A stretch of 64,000 nt of DNA, taken from contig NZ_CP107904.1 in NCBI RefSeq assembly GCF_036013975.1, positions 3,721,001 to 3,785,000 of the forward strand. Reading direction: 5' to 3'. Source of the DNA: Kitasatospora sp. NBC_00458. GTDB taxonomy: Bacteria > Actinomycetota > Actinomycetes > Streptomycetales > Streptomycetaceae. This document shows, in pieces, positions 8,667 to 17,928 of the stretch. The position numbers and the translations under genes are program-made. Under the pieces are notes generated by a model. That model saw only the letters and a program-made list of their open reading frames with translations. It was not told the origin of the DNA and searched no databases. How positions within the stretch are numbered: position 1 is the first letter of the stretch; every line of letters starts with the position of its first letter.

Positions 8667-9488
8667 ATGGCTTACGAAGCAGTCGCCCGCCCCACCCGTG
8701 CGGAGCTGCGCGTCGCCGCCCGCGAACAGTCGCGCGCCCAGCGCCGCGACGCCGCCAAGGCCGCGACCCGGACGGCGCTGCTGCGGGTCGCGCTGCCCTC
8801 GGTGGCCGCGCTCGGCGTGGCCGCGGCGGCCGCGATCACCGTGCAGGGCGAAGCCGACCAGCAGCGCGCCCAGGCGACCGGCCGGACGCCCGAACAGACC
8901 GCCGGGACCACGGACGACGCGGCGGGCAGGGCGGCCGCCGAGCAGGCCGCGCAGAGCGCCCAGCAGGCGCTCGCCGCCGGGGACGCCGCCCAGGCCTCCC
9001 GCGGCGACGCCAGGCAGCAGCTCTCCGGCGCCCAGGGCGCCCCCGAGACGGCCACCCAGGCGGCGGCCGCCGCCGAGGCGCCGAAGCGCCCCGCGGTCTC
9101 CCTGCCGGTGGCCCAGGCCGGCCTCGGCGAGGTGTTCGGCGCGGCGGGCACCCACTGGGCCAAGCGCCACACCGGCATCGACTTCCCGGTGGACGGCGGC
9201 ACGCAGGTCCTGGCCGTCACCGACGGCACCATCCGCACGCAGTGGAACGCGTCGTACGGCTACATGTCGATACTCAAGATGTCCGACGGCACCGAGGCCT
9301 GGTACTGCCACCTGCGCTCGTACAAGATCCGCAAGGGCACGGTGAAGGCCGGCGACGTCATCGCCTTCGTCGGCAGCAGCGGCAACAGCACCGGCCCGCA
9401 CCTGCACTTCGAGATCCGCCCGGGCGACGGCGGTGCGCCGGTCGACCCGCTGCCCTGGTTCCTCGCCCAGGGCGTCGACCCGCGCTGA
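8667..9488 (+). CDS. M23 family metallopeptidase, membrane-anchored
   Basis: A 273-residue protein; ATG follows GAGGAGGCAGCCCGCG. A hydrophobic segment (about residues 33-54) after an Arg/Lys-rich head forms a signal anchor, so the enzyme domain is outside the membrane. A Gln/Ala-rich helical linker leads to the LytM/M23 domain with zinc ligands His168-x3-Asp172 (HTGID) and the HLH triplet at 245-247 (HLHFE). M23 enzymes cut peptide cross-links in peptidoglycan, so a wall-remodelling role is likely. It is monocistronic: a dyad-containing promoter upstream and a hairpin terminator downstream isolate it. Confidence 0.93.
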   Translation: MAYEAVARPTRAELRVAAREQSRAQRRDAAKAATRTALLRVALPSVAALGVAAAAAITVQGEADQQRAQATGRTPEQTAGTTDDAAGRAAAEQAAQSAQQALAAGDAAQASRGDARQQLSGAQGAPETATQAAAAAEAPKRPAVSLPVAQAGLGEVFGAAGTHWAKRHTGIDFPVDGGTQVLAVTDGTIRTQWNASYGYMSILKMSDGTEAWYCHLRSYKIRKGTVKAGDVIAFVGSSGNSTGPHLHFEIRPGDGGAPVDPLPWFLAQGVDPR

Positions 9489-9540
9489 CCCGGCCCCCGG
9501 GCGCCCCCGGGCCGCGGAGCCGCCCCGGCCGGCACCCGCA

Positions 9541-9571
9541 GGCCCGCGCCGACCACCGGTCGACGCGGGCC
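9541..9571. terminator. hairpin between convergent M23 and pcrA
   Basis: A 14-bp stem (GGCCCGCGCCGACC pairing with GGTCGACGCGGGCC through one G-U pair) with a 3-nt loop sits between the 3' ends of the peptidase and helicase genes. It could terminate from either side. Confidence 0.65.
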
Positions 9572-9595
9572 GCAGGAGGGGACCTGAGGCGTGTC

Positions 9596-12256
9596 CTAGA
9601 GCTTCTCCACCGGCGCGTACCGCAGCAGCAGCTGCTTGCGCCCCTCCGTGCCGAAGTCCACGGTCGCCTGCGCCTTGTCGCCGACCCCGGTGGTGGCCAC
9701 CACCGTGCCCAGCCCGAAGGTGTCGTGGGTGACCCGGTCGCCGACCGCGAGCGCCACCACCTCGCGCTCGACCGCCGCACCGGTGCGCCGCGCCGACTGC
9801 CCCCAGCCCGCCTTCGGCGAGGCCGCCGCCGAACCCCGCGACGAACCCCCGCGCGACGACGGACCGCCGGACGAACCCCCGGACGAGCCGCCCGACCTGC
9901 CGCCCCAGGACGACCCCGAGGAGTACCCGCGCGAGGCCGGCGCCGACGACGCCCCCCTGCGCTTCCACTCCACCAGCGACTCCGGGATCTCCTCCAGGAA
10001 CCGCGAGGCCGGGTTGTACGCGGGCTGCCCCCAGGCGCTGCGCAGCACCGACCTGGTCAGGTAGAGCCGCTGCCGCGCCCTGGTCAGGCCGACGTACGCG
10101 AGACGCCGCTCCTCCTCCAGCTCCTTGACCTGGTTGAGCGCCCGCATGTGCGGGAAGATCCCGTCCTCCATGCCGGTCAGGAAGACCACCGGGAACTCCA
10201 GGCCCTTCGCGGTGTGCAGGGTCATCATCGTGATGACGCCCCGCCCCTCGTCGTCCTCGTCGGGGATCTGGTCGGAGTCCGCGACCAGCGCGACCCGCTC
10301 CAGGAAGTCGGGCAGCGAGCCGACCGGCGGGGCGCCGTCCTCTCCGGCGTCCGGCCGCTCGCCCGGGTCCTGCTCGTACTCCAGGGCGACGGACGCCAGC
10401 TCCTGGAGGTTCTCGACCCGGGTCTCGTCCTGCGGGTCGGTCGAGGACTGCAGCTCGGCCAGGTAGCCGGTCTCCTCCAGCACCGCCTCCAGCACGGCGG
10501 CCGGGCCGGCACCGGACTCGACCACCTGCCGGAGGCCGGCCAGCAGCGCGTTGAACTTCTTCACCGCGTTCGCCGAGCGGGCCGCCAGTCCGTACGCCTC
10601 GTCGACCCGGAGCAGCGCCTGGGCGAAGGAGATCCGCTCGCGCGCGGCCAGCGCGTCGATCATCGCCTCGGCGCGCTCGCCGATGCCGCGCTTGGGCACG
10701 TTGAGGATCCGGCGCAGCGGCACGGTGTCCTCGGGGTTGGACAGCACCCGCAGGTAGGCCAGGACGTCCTTGACCTCCTTGCGCTCGTAGAAGCGCACCC
10801 CGCCGACCACCTTGTAGGGCAGGCCGACCCGGATGAACACCTCCTCGAAGACGCGGGACTGCGCGTTGGTCCGGTAGAAGATCGCGACGTCGCCGGGCTT
10901 GGCGTCACCGGCGTCGGTGAGCCGGTCGATCTCGTCGGCGATGAACTGGGCCTCGCCGTGCTCGTCGTCGGCGACGTAGCCGACGACCTTCTCGCCGTGC
11001 TCGCCGGCCGTCCAGAGCTTCTTCTCGCGCCTGCTGCTGTTCCGCTCGATGACGGCGTTGGCGGCGCTCAGGATGGTCTGGGTGGAGCGGTAGTTCTGCT
11101 CCAGCAGGATCGTGGTGGCGTTCGGGTAGTCCTCCTCGAACTGGAGGATGTTGCGGATCGTCGCGCCGCGGAAGGCGTAGATCGATTGGTCCGCGTCACC
11201 GACGACGCAGAGCTCGGCGGGCTCCACCTCGGCGAGCCGCCCGGCGGCCGGGTTCACGTAGTCCCCGTCGGCGGTGCGCTTGGGCGCGACGGCGGCGCCC
11301 CCGCTCAGCTCGCGGACCAGCGTGTACTGGGCGTGGTTGGTGTCCTGGTACTCGTCGACCAGGATGTGCCGGAACCGCCGCCGGTAGTGCTCCGCGACGT
11401 CGGGGAAGGCCTGGAGGAGGTTGACCGTCGTCATGATGATGTCGTCGAAGTCGAGGGCGTTGGCCTCGCGCAGCCGCCGCTGGTAGAGGAAGTACGCCTC
11501 GGCGAGCTTCTTCTCCATCGGGTTGGCGGCCTGGTCGGCGTAGGTCTCCTCGTCGATCAGCTCGTTCTTCAGGTTGCTGATCTTCGCGGTGAAGGACTTC
11601 GGCGGGAACTGCTTCGGGTCGAGGTCGAGGTCCCGGCAGACGAGGGCCATCAGCCGCTGCGAGTCCGCCGAGTCGTAGATCGAGAACGACGAGGTGAAGC
11701 CGAGCAGCTTGGACTCGCGGCGCAGGATCCGCACGCAGGCGCTGTGGAAGGTGGAGACCCACATCGCCCGGGCCCGCGGGCCGACCAGCTGCTCGACGCG
11801 CTCGCGCATCTCGCCGGCGGCCTTGTTGGTGAAGGTGATCGCCAGGATCTCGCCCGGCTGCACCCCGCGCGCGCCCAGCAGGTGGGCGATCCGGTGGGTG
11901 AGCACCCGGGTCTTGCCGGAGCCCGCGCCGGCCACGATCAGCAGCGGCGAGCCGGCGTGCAGGACGGCCTCGCGCTGCGGGTCGTTCATCCCCTCCAGCA
12001 GCTTCGCCGGGTCGATCACGGGCCGGGCGGCGCCGTTGCGGTACCAGGCGTCCCGTTCGGCCTCGGCGCCGCCGCCGGGCTCGCTGAACGGGCTGCTCTG
12101 GAACAGCCCGTCCGGGATCGCCTCCTCGTAGGCGTCGTACGGGGCGTCGTCCCCGTACGGCGGCGGCTCCTCGTCGATGGGCGGCGCGGGCTGCTTCGAC
12201 CCGGCGGCCGGGGCCTCGAAACCGGGGAGCGGGAGGTCGTCAAAGAGGCTATTCAT
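9596..12256 (-). CDS. pcrA: UvrD/PcrA ATP-dependent DNA helicase
   Basis: An 886-residue superfamily 1A helicase. Walker A is AGAGSGKT (about 110-117), the DExx box is VDEYQDTN, and motifs III-VI follow (GDADQSIYAFRGA, LEQNYRS, TLHTAKGLEF, VGLTRAR). The first ~85 residues form an acidic, proline-rich extension typical of actinobacterial PcrA. The C-terminal ~120 residues, Ser/Gly-rich then VGDRVTHDTFGLGTVV, end in the Tudor-like domain that binds RNA polymerase in this family. The enzyme unwinds DNA 3' to 5' in nucleotide-excision repair and clears transcription and recombination intermediates. The acyltransferase gene stop is 52 bp upstream of its start. Confidence 0.96.
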   Translation of the reverse strand: MNSLFDDLPLPGFEAPAAGSKQPAPPIDEEPPPYGDDAPYDAYEEAIPDGLFQSSPFSEPGGGAEAERDAWYRNGAARPVIDPAKLLEGMNDPQREAVLHAGSPLLIVAGAGSGKTRVLTHRIAHLLGARGVQPGEILAITFTNKAAGEMRERVEQLVGPRARAMWVSTFHSACVRILRRESKLLGFTSSFSIYDSADSQRLMALVCRDLDLDPKQFPPKSFTAKISNLKNELIDEETYADQAANPMEKKLAEAYFLYQRRLREANALDFDDIIMTTVNLLQAFPDVAEHYRRRFRHILVDEYQDTNHAQYTLVRELSGGAAVAPKRTADGDYVNPAAGRLAEVEPAELCVVGDADQSIYAFRGATIRNILQFEEDYPNATTILLEQNYRSTQTILSAANAVIERNSSRREKKLWTAGEHGEKVVGYVADDEHGEAQFIADEIDRLTDAGDAKPGDVAIFYRTNAQSRVFEEVFIRVGLPYKVVGGVRFYERKEVKDVLAYLRVLSNPEDTVPLRRILNVPKRGIGERAEAMIDALAARERISFAQALLRVDEAYGLAARSANAVKKFNALLAGLRQVVESGAGPAAVLEAVLEETGYLAELQSSTDPQDETRVENLQELASVALEYEQDPGERPDAGEDGAPPVGSLPDFLERVALVADSDQIPDEDDEGRGVITMMTLHTAKGLEFPVVFLTGMEDGIFPHMRALNQVKELEEERRLAYVGLTRARQRLYLTRSVLRSAWGQPAYNPASRFLEEIPESLVEWKRRGASSAPASRGYSSGSSWGGRSGGSSGGSSGGPSSRGGSSRGSAAASPKAGWGQSARRTGAAVEREVVALAVGDRVTHDTFGLGTVVATTGVGDKAQATVDFGTEGRKQLLLRYAPVEKL

Positions 12257-12307
12257 GGCACTCCGAGTCTATGGCCACCCACCGACAGACCCGCCCGGCC
12301 CGGAGCC

Positions 12308-13555
12308 CTACCGCAGCGGCTGCGCGGCGCCCCGGCCGTCGGCCGAGGGCTGGGGACCGTCGGCCGAGGGCCGGACGCCGGTCCCCCCGGAGGCCGCCCT
12401 CATCGCCTCGACGGACTTGGTGAGGCGGCGCTTCAGCAGGCCGCCGAGCGGCCGCTCGACCAGCCGGTGCAGCAGCCAGGCCACGGACAGCGCCGCGACG
12501 AAGGAGACCGCCAGCGCCGCGCCGTTGCCGGCCCCCAGCGAGCGCAGCCAGTGGATCATGGTCCAGCCGGCTTCCTGATGGATCAGGTAGAGCGGGTAGG
12601 TCAGCGCGCCCGCCACGGTGAGCCACCGCCACCGCGCCCAGTCGAAGTACCCGAGGGCCACCGCGATGATCACCAGGTAGGCCGCGGTGATCACCGCGGC
12701 GACGACGTTCCACGACAGCGTGTGGCCGGCCGCCCCCTCGAACCCCCGCTTCAGCTCGTCGATCCGCCCCATCGAGGTGAGCCAGGTGAAGCCGACGATC
12801 CCCCAGAGCATGAGGTTGGGGCCGAAGCGGTACATCAGGTAGATCGCCACGCCCGCGATGAAGTACGGGGCCTCCAGCGGCATCACGAACAAGGTCAGCA
12901 GCGGGTTCCCCGCCTGGGGCACCAGCAGGGACGCCACCGCCCAGATGCCGCAGAAGGCCGTCACCCGGCGGTAGCTGAGGCCCATCCTGACGACGATGGC
13001 GAAGAGCAGGTAGAACTGCAGCTCCATCCAGAGCGTCCAGTAGACGCCGTCGATGTACGTGCTGTTCAGCGGCTTCTGGAACAGGGTGAGGTTGACCAGG
13101 ACGGTGTTGGCGTCGATGCCGCCCCTGGCCGCCGCCCGGCCGAAGGTGGGCACGGCCAGCAGCACGACGGTGGTGAACAGGACCGCCGCCCAGTAGGCGG
13201 GCATCAGCCGCACCACGCGCGAGACGAAGAAGTCCCCGGGCCGGCGGCCCCAGCAGCTCATGCAGATGACGAACCCGCTGATGATGAAGAACAGCTGCAC
13301 GCCGAGCCAGCCGTAGGAGGTGAAGCGCGACAGCTCCGGCATGAACTCGTGCGGGGTGCGGCCTCCCCAGATCTCCTTGGCGTCGCCGTCCGCGGTCCAG
13401 TGGAAGGACAGCACGGCGAGTGCCGCGATCAGCCGCAGGCCGTCGAGGGCGAAGAGCCGGGGCCTGCGCTGCGGGCGACCGTCCGCCGGCGGCAGCGGAA
13501 CCGGCCCGCTCACGGGCAGTGGGTGGGTGGGTTCCGTCACGGGTGCGGACATCAT
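12308..13555 (-). CDS. acyltransferase family membrane protein (OafA/YrhL type)
   Basis: About 415 residues from the ATG at 13555; a second ATG is the next codon and a GTG at 13591 could extend it, none with a strong ribosome site. Around ten hydrophobic helices and the N-terminal block FALDGLRLIAALAVLSFHW match acyltransferase-3 enzymes, which move acyl groups onto sugars or glycolipids at the membrane. The conserved Arg/His pair of helix 1 (GLRLIA and FHW) is present. No biosynthetic cluster surrounds it, so the acceptor cannot be named. The stop lies 51 bp before pcrA on the same strand. Confidence 0.88.
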   Translation of the reverse strand: MMSAPVTEPTHPLPVSGPVPLPPADGRPQRRPRLFALDGLRLIAALAVLSFHWTADGDAKEIWGGRTPHEFMPELSRFTSYGWLGVQLFFIISGFVICMSCWGRRPGDFFVSRVVRLMPAYWAAVLFTTVVLLAVPTFGRAAARGGIDANTVLVNLTLFQKPLNSTYIDGVYWTLWMELQFYLLFAIVVRMGLSYRRVTAFCGIWAVASLLVPQAGNPLLTLFVMPLEAPYFIAGVAIYLMYRFGPNLMLWGIVGFTWLTSMGRIDELKRGFEGAAGHTLSWNVVAAVITAAYLVIIAVALGYFDWARWRWLTVAGALTYPLYLIHQEAGWTMIHWLRSLGAGNGAALAVSFVAALSVAWLLHRLVERPLGGLLKRRLTKSVEAMRAASGGTGVRPSADGPQPSADGRGAAQPLR

Positions 13556-13622
13556 GCTCACTCGGTGATTTCTGGGATCCACCGTCCCCACAGTGCGGAC
13601 ACGACGGAGAGGACCCGCAGAG

Positions 13623-13644
13623 AATATCGGGTTTGCCTGATATT
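13623..13644. promoter_or_regulatory. AT-rich dyad upstream of the acyltransferase gene
   Basis: AATATC-N10-GATATT, with a partly symmetric GC centre, lies about 70 bp before the acyltransferase start in an otherwise GC-rich gap. It is a plausible operator or -10 region; no matching -35 was convincing. Confidence 0.35.
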
Positions 13645-13772
13645 TCTAAAGTGCCTTCATCGCACTGATACCTGCCGCCACTGGTACGCCGGACCATTCC
13701 GCCGCACTCCGCTCCCACCGCGCTCCGCCCCGGCCGCGGAGGCCGGGACGGGGCGCGCGCCGGGCCCGGCGG

Positions 13773-14477
13773 TCAGACCAGCCGGCGCGCCGTGGCCCAC
13801 CTGGTCAGCTCGTGCCGGTTGCTCAGCTGGAGCTTGCGCAGCACCGCCGAGACGTGGCTCTCCACCGTCTTCACCGAGATGAACAGCTGCTTGGCGATCT
13901 CCTTGTACGCGTACCCGCGCGCGATCAGCCGCAGCACCTCCCGCTCGCGCTGGGTGAGCCGGTCCAGGTCCTCGTCCACCGGCGGGGTGTCGGTCGCGGC
14001 GAAGGCGTCCAGCACGAACCCGGCCAGCCGCGGCGAGAAGACCGCGTCGCCGTCGGCGATCCGGAAGATCGCGTTGACCAGATCGGTCCCGGTGATCGTC
14101 TTGGTCACGTAGCCGCGCGCGCCGCCGCGGATCACGCCGATCACGTCCTCGGCCGCGTCCGACACGGAGAGCGCCAGGAACTTCACCCCCCCCTGCTCCC
14201 CCATCAGCCCGGCCGAACGCCGCAGCACCTCGACCCCGCCGCCACCGGGCAGGTGGACGTCGAGCAGCACCACGTCGGGCCGCGTCTCGGCGACCACCCG
14301 GACCGCCGACTCCACGTCGTCGGCCTCGCCGACCACGTCGATCCCGGTCGCCTCGGTGCGCCCGATCTCGGCCCGGACCCCCGTCCGGAACATCCGGTGG
14401 TCGTCGACCAGCACGACCCTCGCGGTCCTCCCCGGTTCTCCGGCCGGAGAGACCCCCGTCGGCGCTGCCTCAGTCAT
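13773..14477 (-). CDS. NarL/LuxR-type response regulator of the PspC-linked two-component system
   Basis: A 234-residue regulator. The receiver domain has acidic residues VDDH near 25, phospho-acceptor Asp73 (LLDVHLPGG) and the Ser/Lys positions further on. The C-terminal LuxR helix-turn-helix (LTQREREVLRLIARGYAYKEI through VKTVESHV) binds DNA as a dimer. Its ATG overlaps the kinase stop by 8 bp, so the two are translationally coupled. The cognate sites are probably the phased TCAGGG/CCCTGA half-sites at 16018-16057 in the divergent promoter region. Such regulators usually control cell-envelope stress genes; that is inferred here from the PspC partners. Confidence 0.94.
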   Translation of the reverse strand: MTEAAPTGVSPAGEPGRTARVVLVDDHRMFRTGVRAEIGRTEATGIDVVGEADDVESAVRVVAETRPDVVLLDVHLPGGGGVEVLRRSAGLMGEQGGVKFLALSVSDAAEDVIGVIRGGARGYVTKTITGTDLVNAIFRIADGDAVFSPRLAGFVLDAFAATDTPPVDEDLDRLTQREREVLRLIARGYAYKEIAKQLFISVKTVESHVSAVLRKLQLSNRHELTRWATARRLV

Positions 14478-15981
14478 CTGACCTCTCCATCTCCAGCTCG
14501 ACCTCGGTGCCGCCGTCCGGCGCGGGCCGCACCCGTGCGGTGCCGCCGTTGCGCTTCATCCGGCCGAGGATCGACTCGCGTACGCCCATCCGGTCCTCGG
14601 GCACCGTATCGGGATCGAAGCCGGGACCGTGGTCGCGGACGAACACCATCACCGTCCTCCCCTCGACCTCGGCGTAGACCTGGACCGGTCCCCCGCCACC
14701 GTACTTGGCCGCGTTGACGGTCGCCTCCCTCGCGGCCTGCATCTGTGCCGTGATCCGCTCGTCCATCGGGCAGTCGCCGACGATCACCAGCTCGACCGGG
14801 ACACCGTGCCGGTCCTCGACCTCGGCGACCACCGCGCGCAGCGACTCCGCCATGGTGTCCGGCGCGGCCTCGGCCACCGCCTCCGGCCGGTAGAGCCAGA
14901 GCCGCAGCTCGCGCTCCTGGGCCCGGGCCAGCCGCAGCACCTCCTTGGGGTCCTCGGCGCGGCGCTGGATCAGGGTCAGGGTGTGCAGCACCGAGTCGTG
15001 CACGTGCGCGGCGATCTCGGCCCGCTCCTGGGCCCGGATCCGGGCGGTCCGCTCGGCGCCGAGGTCCTGCCACATCCGCAGCGCGTACGGGCCGACCAGC
15101 ACCAGCACACCGGCCAGCACCGCGAGCGAGGCCTCGACCACCGAACCGATCGTCGAACCGCTGCCCTGGGTGGCCAGGAACGCGATGGTGCCCGCCACCA
15201 CCAGCAGCACACCGGCGCCGACACGGGTGTACGCGCCCCGCCGCCGGTTGCCCTCCTCCAGGCCGAACCAGCGCTGCCAGCGGGAGTCGTCGGCCTGCCG
15301 CCAGACCAGCGCCACGCCGACGCCGATCGCCAGCAGCGGCCAGGTGTACGGCTTGGCGGTCTGCACGTTCAGCGCGTTGAGCAGGGCGATCACACCGATC
15401 ACCAGCATCACCAGCGCGGCGAGCTGGCCCAGCCCGCCCTGCCGCTGGGAGCGGGACGCGGCCCCGGTCCCGGTCCCGGTCCCGGCGGCGTCCGCCGGAC
15501 CGCCGACCGCGTCGCCCGCCGCCACGGCGGGCTCGCCCTGCAGGGCGTGCTGCAGCACCTCGCGCAGCCGGCCGATCCAGCCGCCGCGGCGTCCGCCCTT
15601 GCTCAGCTCGGCACCGGCCGGCCCGCCGCCCTGCCAGGGCGAGGCCGGGACGAACGCCCCGTTCACGTACACCCAGTGCGTCCCCCCGCGCTGCGCGGGC
15701 TCGCCGATGCCGATCGGCACCACGAACCAGAACGCCGCGTACAGCAGGCCGCCGATCCCCTGCGCGAAGAAGAGCAGCACGAACGCGACCCGCACCCAGC
15801 TGACGGGCAGTCCGAGGTGGACCGCCAGCCCGTGCGCGACCCCGCCGAGCATCCGCCCCTGCGGACTGCGGTACAGCCGTCGGTACGGCGGCCGCCCGTC
15901 GCCGGGCGCGGCCGGGTCGACACCCCCGGTCGGCGGAGTGTCGGGGGCGAGGGGGCGGGGATCGGAACCGGGTGCTGCCAC
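14470..15981 (-). CDS. PspC-domain sensor histidine kinase
   Basis: A 503-residue membrane kinase. Residues about 33-95 form a PspC domain (YRSPQGRMLGGVAHGLAVHL and a hydrophobic helix), followed by a Gly/Ala-rich linker and several more membrane helices (about 185-280). The dimerisation box AAHVHDSVLHTLTLIQ carries the phospho-accepting His of the HisKA_3/NarX class. The C-terminal ATPase has the N box AAREATVNAAKYGG and the G box VRDHGPGFDP. It is transcribed with the response regulator. The PspC module suggests sensing of membrane or envelope stress. The divergent gene also starts with PspC, so the pair probably act in one pathway. Confidence 0.93.
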   Translation of the reverse strand: MAAPGSDPRPLAPDTPPTGGVDPAAPGDGRPPYRRLYRSPQGRMLGGVAHGLAVHLGLPVSWVRVAFVLLFFAQGIGGLLYAAFWFVVPIGIGEPAQRGGTHWVYVNGAFVPASPWQGGGPAGAELSKGGRRGGWIGRLREVLQHALQGEPAVAAGDAVGGPADAAGTGTGTGAASRSQRQGGLGQLAALVMLVIGVIALLNALNVQTAKPYTWPLLAIGVGVALVWRQADDSRWQRWFGLEEGNRRRGAYTRVGAGVLLVVAGTIAFLATQGSGSTIGSVVEASLAVLAGVLVLVGPYALRMWQDLGAERTARIRAQERAEIAAHVHDSVLHTLTLIQRRAEDPKEVLRLARAQERELRLWLYRPEAVAEAAPDTMAESLRAVVAEVEDRHGVPVELVIVGDCPMDERITAQMQAAREATVNAAKYGGGGPVQVYAEVEGRTVMVFVRDHGPGFDPDTVPEDRMGVRESILGRMKRNGGTARVRPAPDGGTEVELEMERSDD

Positions 15982-16017
15982 GGCACCGATCGTTCCACGC
16001 TGGCGTGCCGGGACGCA

Positions 16018-16057
16018 TCAGGGTGGACCCCTGACCCTTCTCAGGGACAAGTCAGGG
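16018..16057. promoter_or_regulatory. four phased TCAGGG half-sites, candidate response-regulator operator
   Basis: TCAGGG occurs at 16018, 16041 and 16052 and its inverse CCCTGA at 16029, so half-sites start every 11-12 bp on one helix face. The first two form a palindrome with a 5-bp spacer. They lie between the divergent kinase-regulator operon and the PspC gene, as expected for a NarL/LuxR-type regulator. Confidence 0.55.
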
Positions 16058-16114
16058 TCCGGACAGGGCTCGCACCGGTTGGGCGGGGCTCCGACACCCA
16101 CCAGGATGGTGGTC

Positions 16115-17650
16115 ATGACCGAAGACCCCCGCACCGAGGAGATCGAGGAGGCCGGGCCGAGCGCCCCGCCCGCCCCGGACCGTCCGCCGCTGAACCGGAC
16201 CGAGCACCACCGCGTGGTGGCCGGCGTCTGCGGCGGCCTGGGTCGGCACCTGGACATCGACCCGGTGGTCTTCCGCGTCGTCACGGTCGTGCTCTGCCTC
16301 TCCGGCGGCCTCGGCCTCTTCCTCTACGGACTCGCCTGGCTGATCATCCCGACCGAGCCGGTCGCGGACGGCAAGGGCGACGGCCGCCCTGGCCGCACCG
16401 AACTCCAGCGGGTGCTCACCGGCCGGGTCGACGGCCAGTCGATCGGCGCGGTGCTGCTGACCGTGATCGGCACCGGCGTCTTCTTCTCCTCGATGGGCGA
16501 CGGCGACCAGCTCTTCCCGCTGCTGCTGCTCGCCGGGCTGGTCTTCCTGGCCGTCCGCTACGACCCGGAGCGCCGGCGCGGCCGGACCCGCGGCCGCCGA
16601 CGGCAGCGCCGCGGCCACGGCGGGCACGGCGACCCCGGAGGCCACGGCGGGCACGGCGACCCCGGAGGCCACGGGCCGCACGGCGGCCCGTACGACCGGT
16701 ACTTCCCCGAGGCCGACCCGGCCGCCGGGCCGGCCTACCGCTGGCCGCGCGAGACCGAGGACGAGGAGGCACGCGAGCGGCACGCCCGGGAACGGGCCGC
16801 CGGAACCGTCCCCGCCGACACCCCGCACACCGGTCCGACCGGCTACCTGTGGGACCCGCGCCACCCCGAGCGCAACCCGTACGGCGGAGCCGCCCCGGCC
16901 CAGCCCTACGCCGGTCCGACCCCGCCGCCCGGGGCACCCGCCCAGCCGTGGTGGCAGCGCGCCGACCTGCCGCAGGGCGACCCGCTGCGCAAGGAGGGCG
17001 GTCCGGCCGCACCTCCCCCGCCGCCCGTGACGGTGCACCGGCGGGAGCGCTCCCCGCTCGGCCTGATCGGCCTGCTGCTGGCGGTGGGCGCGGCCAGCGC
17101 CGTCTGGTCGGCCTCCGCCGGCGGCCGGGCGGCCGTGCTGAACGGCACCGTGCTCGCCACCGCGCTGCTGGTGATCGGGCTGACCCTGCTGGTCGGCGCC
17201 AAGTTCGGCCGGGCCCGCCGGCTGGTGGTGCCGGGCCTGCTGCTCACCGTCGCGCTCACCGCCGTCGGCCACTCGTCGGTCTCGGCGCAGAACCTGCTCG
17301 GCGACCGCAGCTGGGTCGTCACCACGGCGGACCGGCTGGAGCAGAAGTACACCCTCGGGCTCGGCTCGCTGGAGCTGGACCTGAGCGCACTCGACCCGGC
17401 CGGCGGCGTCCTGAGCACCACCGCGGAGCTCGGTGCCGGCGACATGACGGTGACGGTGCCGGCGGACGTGACGGTGAACGTGCGGACCGAGACCGGGCTG
17501 GCCTCGGTCAATCTGCCGGGGCCGATCAGTGACAACGGCCCCGCCACCCGCAGCTACCAGCTGCTGCCGGTGAACGGCCAGGCATCCAAGGGAACGCTCG
17601 ACCTCACGCTGAAGGTCGGGCTCGGCGACATCAGGGTGGTCCAGAAGTGA
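16115..17650 (+). CDS. PspC domain-containing membrane protein
   Basis: A 511-residue protein; the ATG at 16115 is preceded by AGGA, and an alternative ATG lies 9 bases upstream. The PspC domain is at about residues 28-90 (HRVVAGVCGGLGRHLDIDP plus one helix). Two or three further membrane helices, a long charged linker with an HGGHGDPGG repeat, more helices near 310-380 and a beta-rich C-terminus follow. The last ~130 residues (repeated LGSLELDLSAL, AELGAGDMTVTVP patterns) resemble the beta-helical cell-wall-active (LiaF-like) domain. In Firmicutes such proteins restrain a LiaRS-like system; a comparable brake on the divergent kinase is a reasonable inference. Confidence 0.87.
   Translation: MTEDPRTEEIEEAGPSAPPAPDRPPLNRTEHHRVVAGVCGGLGRHLDIDPVVFRVVTVVLCLSGGLGLFLYGLAWLIIPTEPVADGKGDGRPGRTELQRVLTGRVDGQSIGAVLLTVIGTGVFFSSMGDGDQLFPLLLLAGLVFLAVRYDPERRRGRTRGRRRQRRGHGGHGDPGGHGGHGDPGGHGPHGGPYDRYFPEADPAAGPAYRWPRETEDEEARERHARERAAGTVPADTPHTGPTGYLWDPRHPERNPYGGAAPAQPYAGPTPPPGAPAQPWWQRADLPQGDPLRKEGGPAAPPPPPVTVHRRERSPLGLIGLLLAVGAASAVWSASAGGRAAVLNGTVLATALLVIGLTLLVGAKFGRARRLVVPGLLLTVALTAVGHSSVSAQNLLGDRSWVVTTADRLEQKYTLGLGSLELDLSALDPAGGVLSTTAELGAGDMTVTVPADVTVNVRTETGLASVNLPGPISDNGPATRSYQLLPVNGQASKGTLDLTLKVGLGDIRVVQK
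16613..16674 (+). repeat. 27-bp tandem repeat in the PspC gene
   Basis: Two identical 27-bp units (16613-16639, 16640-16666) plus a partial third encode the HGGHGDPGG linker motif. Copy number could vary by slippage without breaking the frame. Confidence 0.85.
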
Positions 17651-17859
17651 GGAAGCACCAGCTCGACCTCTTCTCGTTGATCGCAGGGGGGCTGTTCACC
17701 GTGATCGCGGTGCTCTACCTGGTGGCAGCGGTCAACGACGTCTCCGTGAACGGCCGGATCGTCATACCGGTGACGTTCATCGTGCTGGGCCTCGGCGGCC
17801 TGGCCGGGGCGGTGGCGGCGGCGGTCCGCCGCTCCAGGCCGGACGCCGAGCGGAGGTAG
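17647..17859 (+). CDS. small two-helix membrane protein
   Basis: A 70-residue protein whose GTG start overlaps the stop of the PspC gene (GTGA), so it is translationally coupled. Two hydrophobic helices (about 8-30 and 38-60) separated by a short polar loop fill nearly the whole protein, and it ends in Arg-rich residues. No family function is known to me. Its position suggests it is an accessory of the PspC protein. Confidence 0.8.
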   Translation: MRKHQLDLFSLIAGGLFTVIAVLYLVAAVNDVSVNGRIVIPVTFIVLGLGGLAGAVAAAVRRSRPDAERR

Positions 17860-17928
17860 CGGGGCCGCCGCCGGGCCCGTCCCCGGGCGTCCCGGGAGGC
17901 GGCTCGCTCCGGGCGTGCCCGACACGCC

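Noticed and set aside
8585-13882. A 1,765-residue plus-strand frame
   Set aside because: It runs antisense through pcrA and the acyltransferase and crosses the peptidase out of frame; composition is non-coding.
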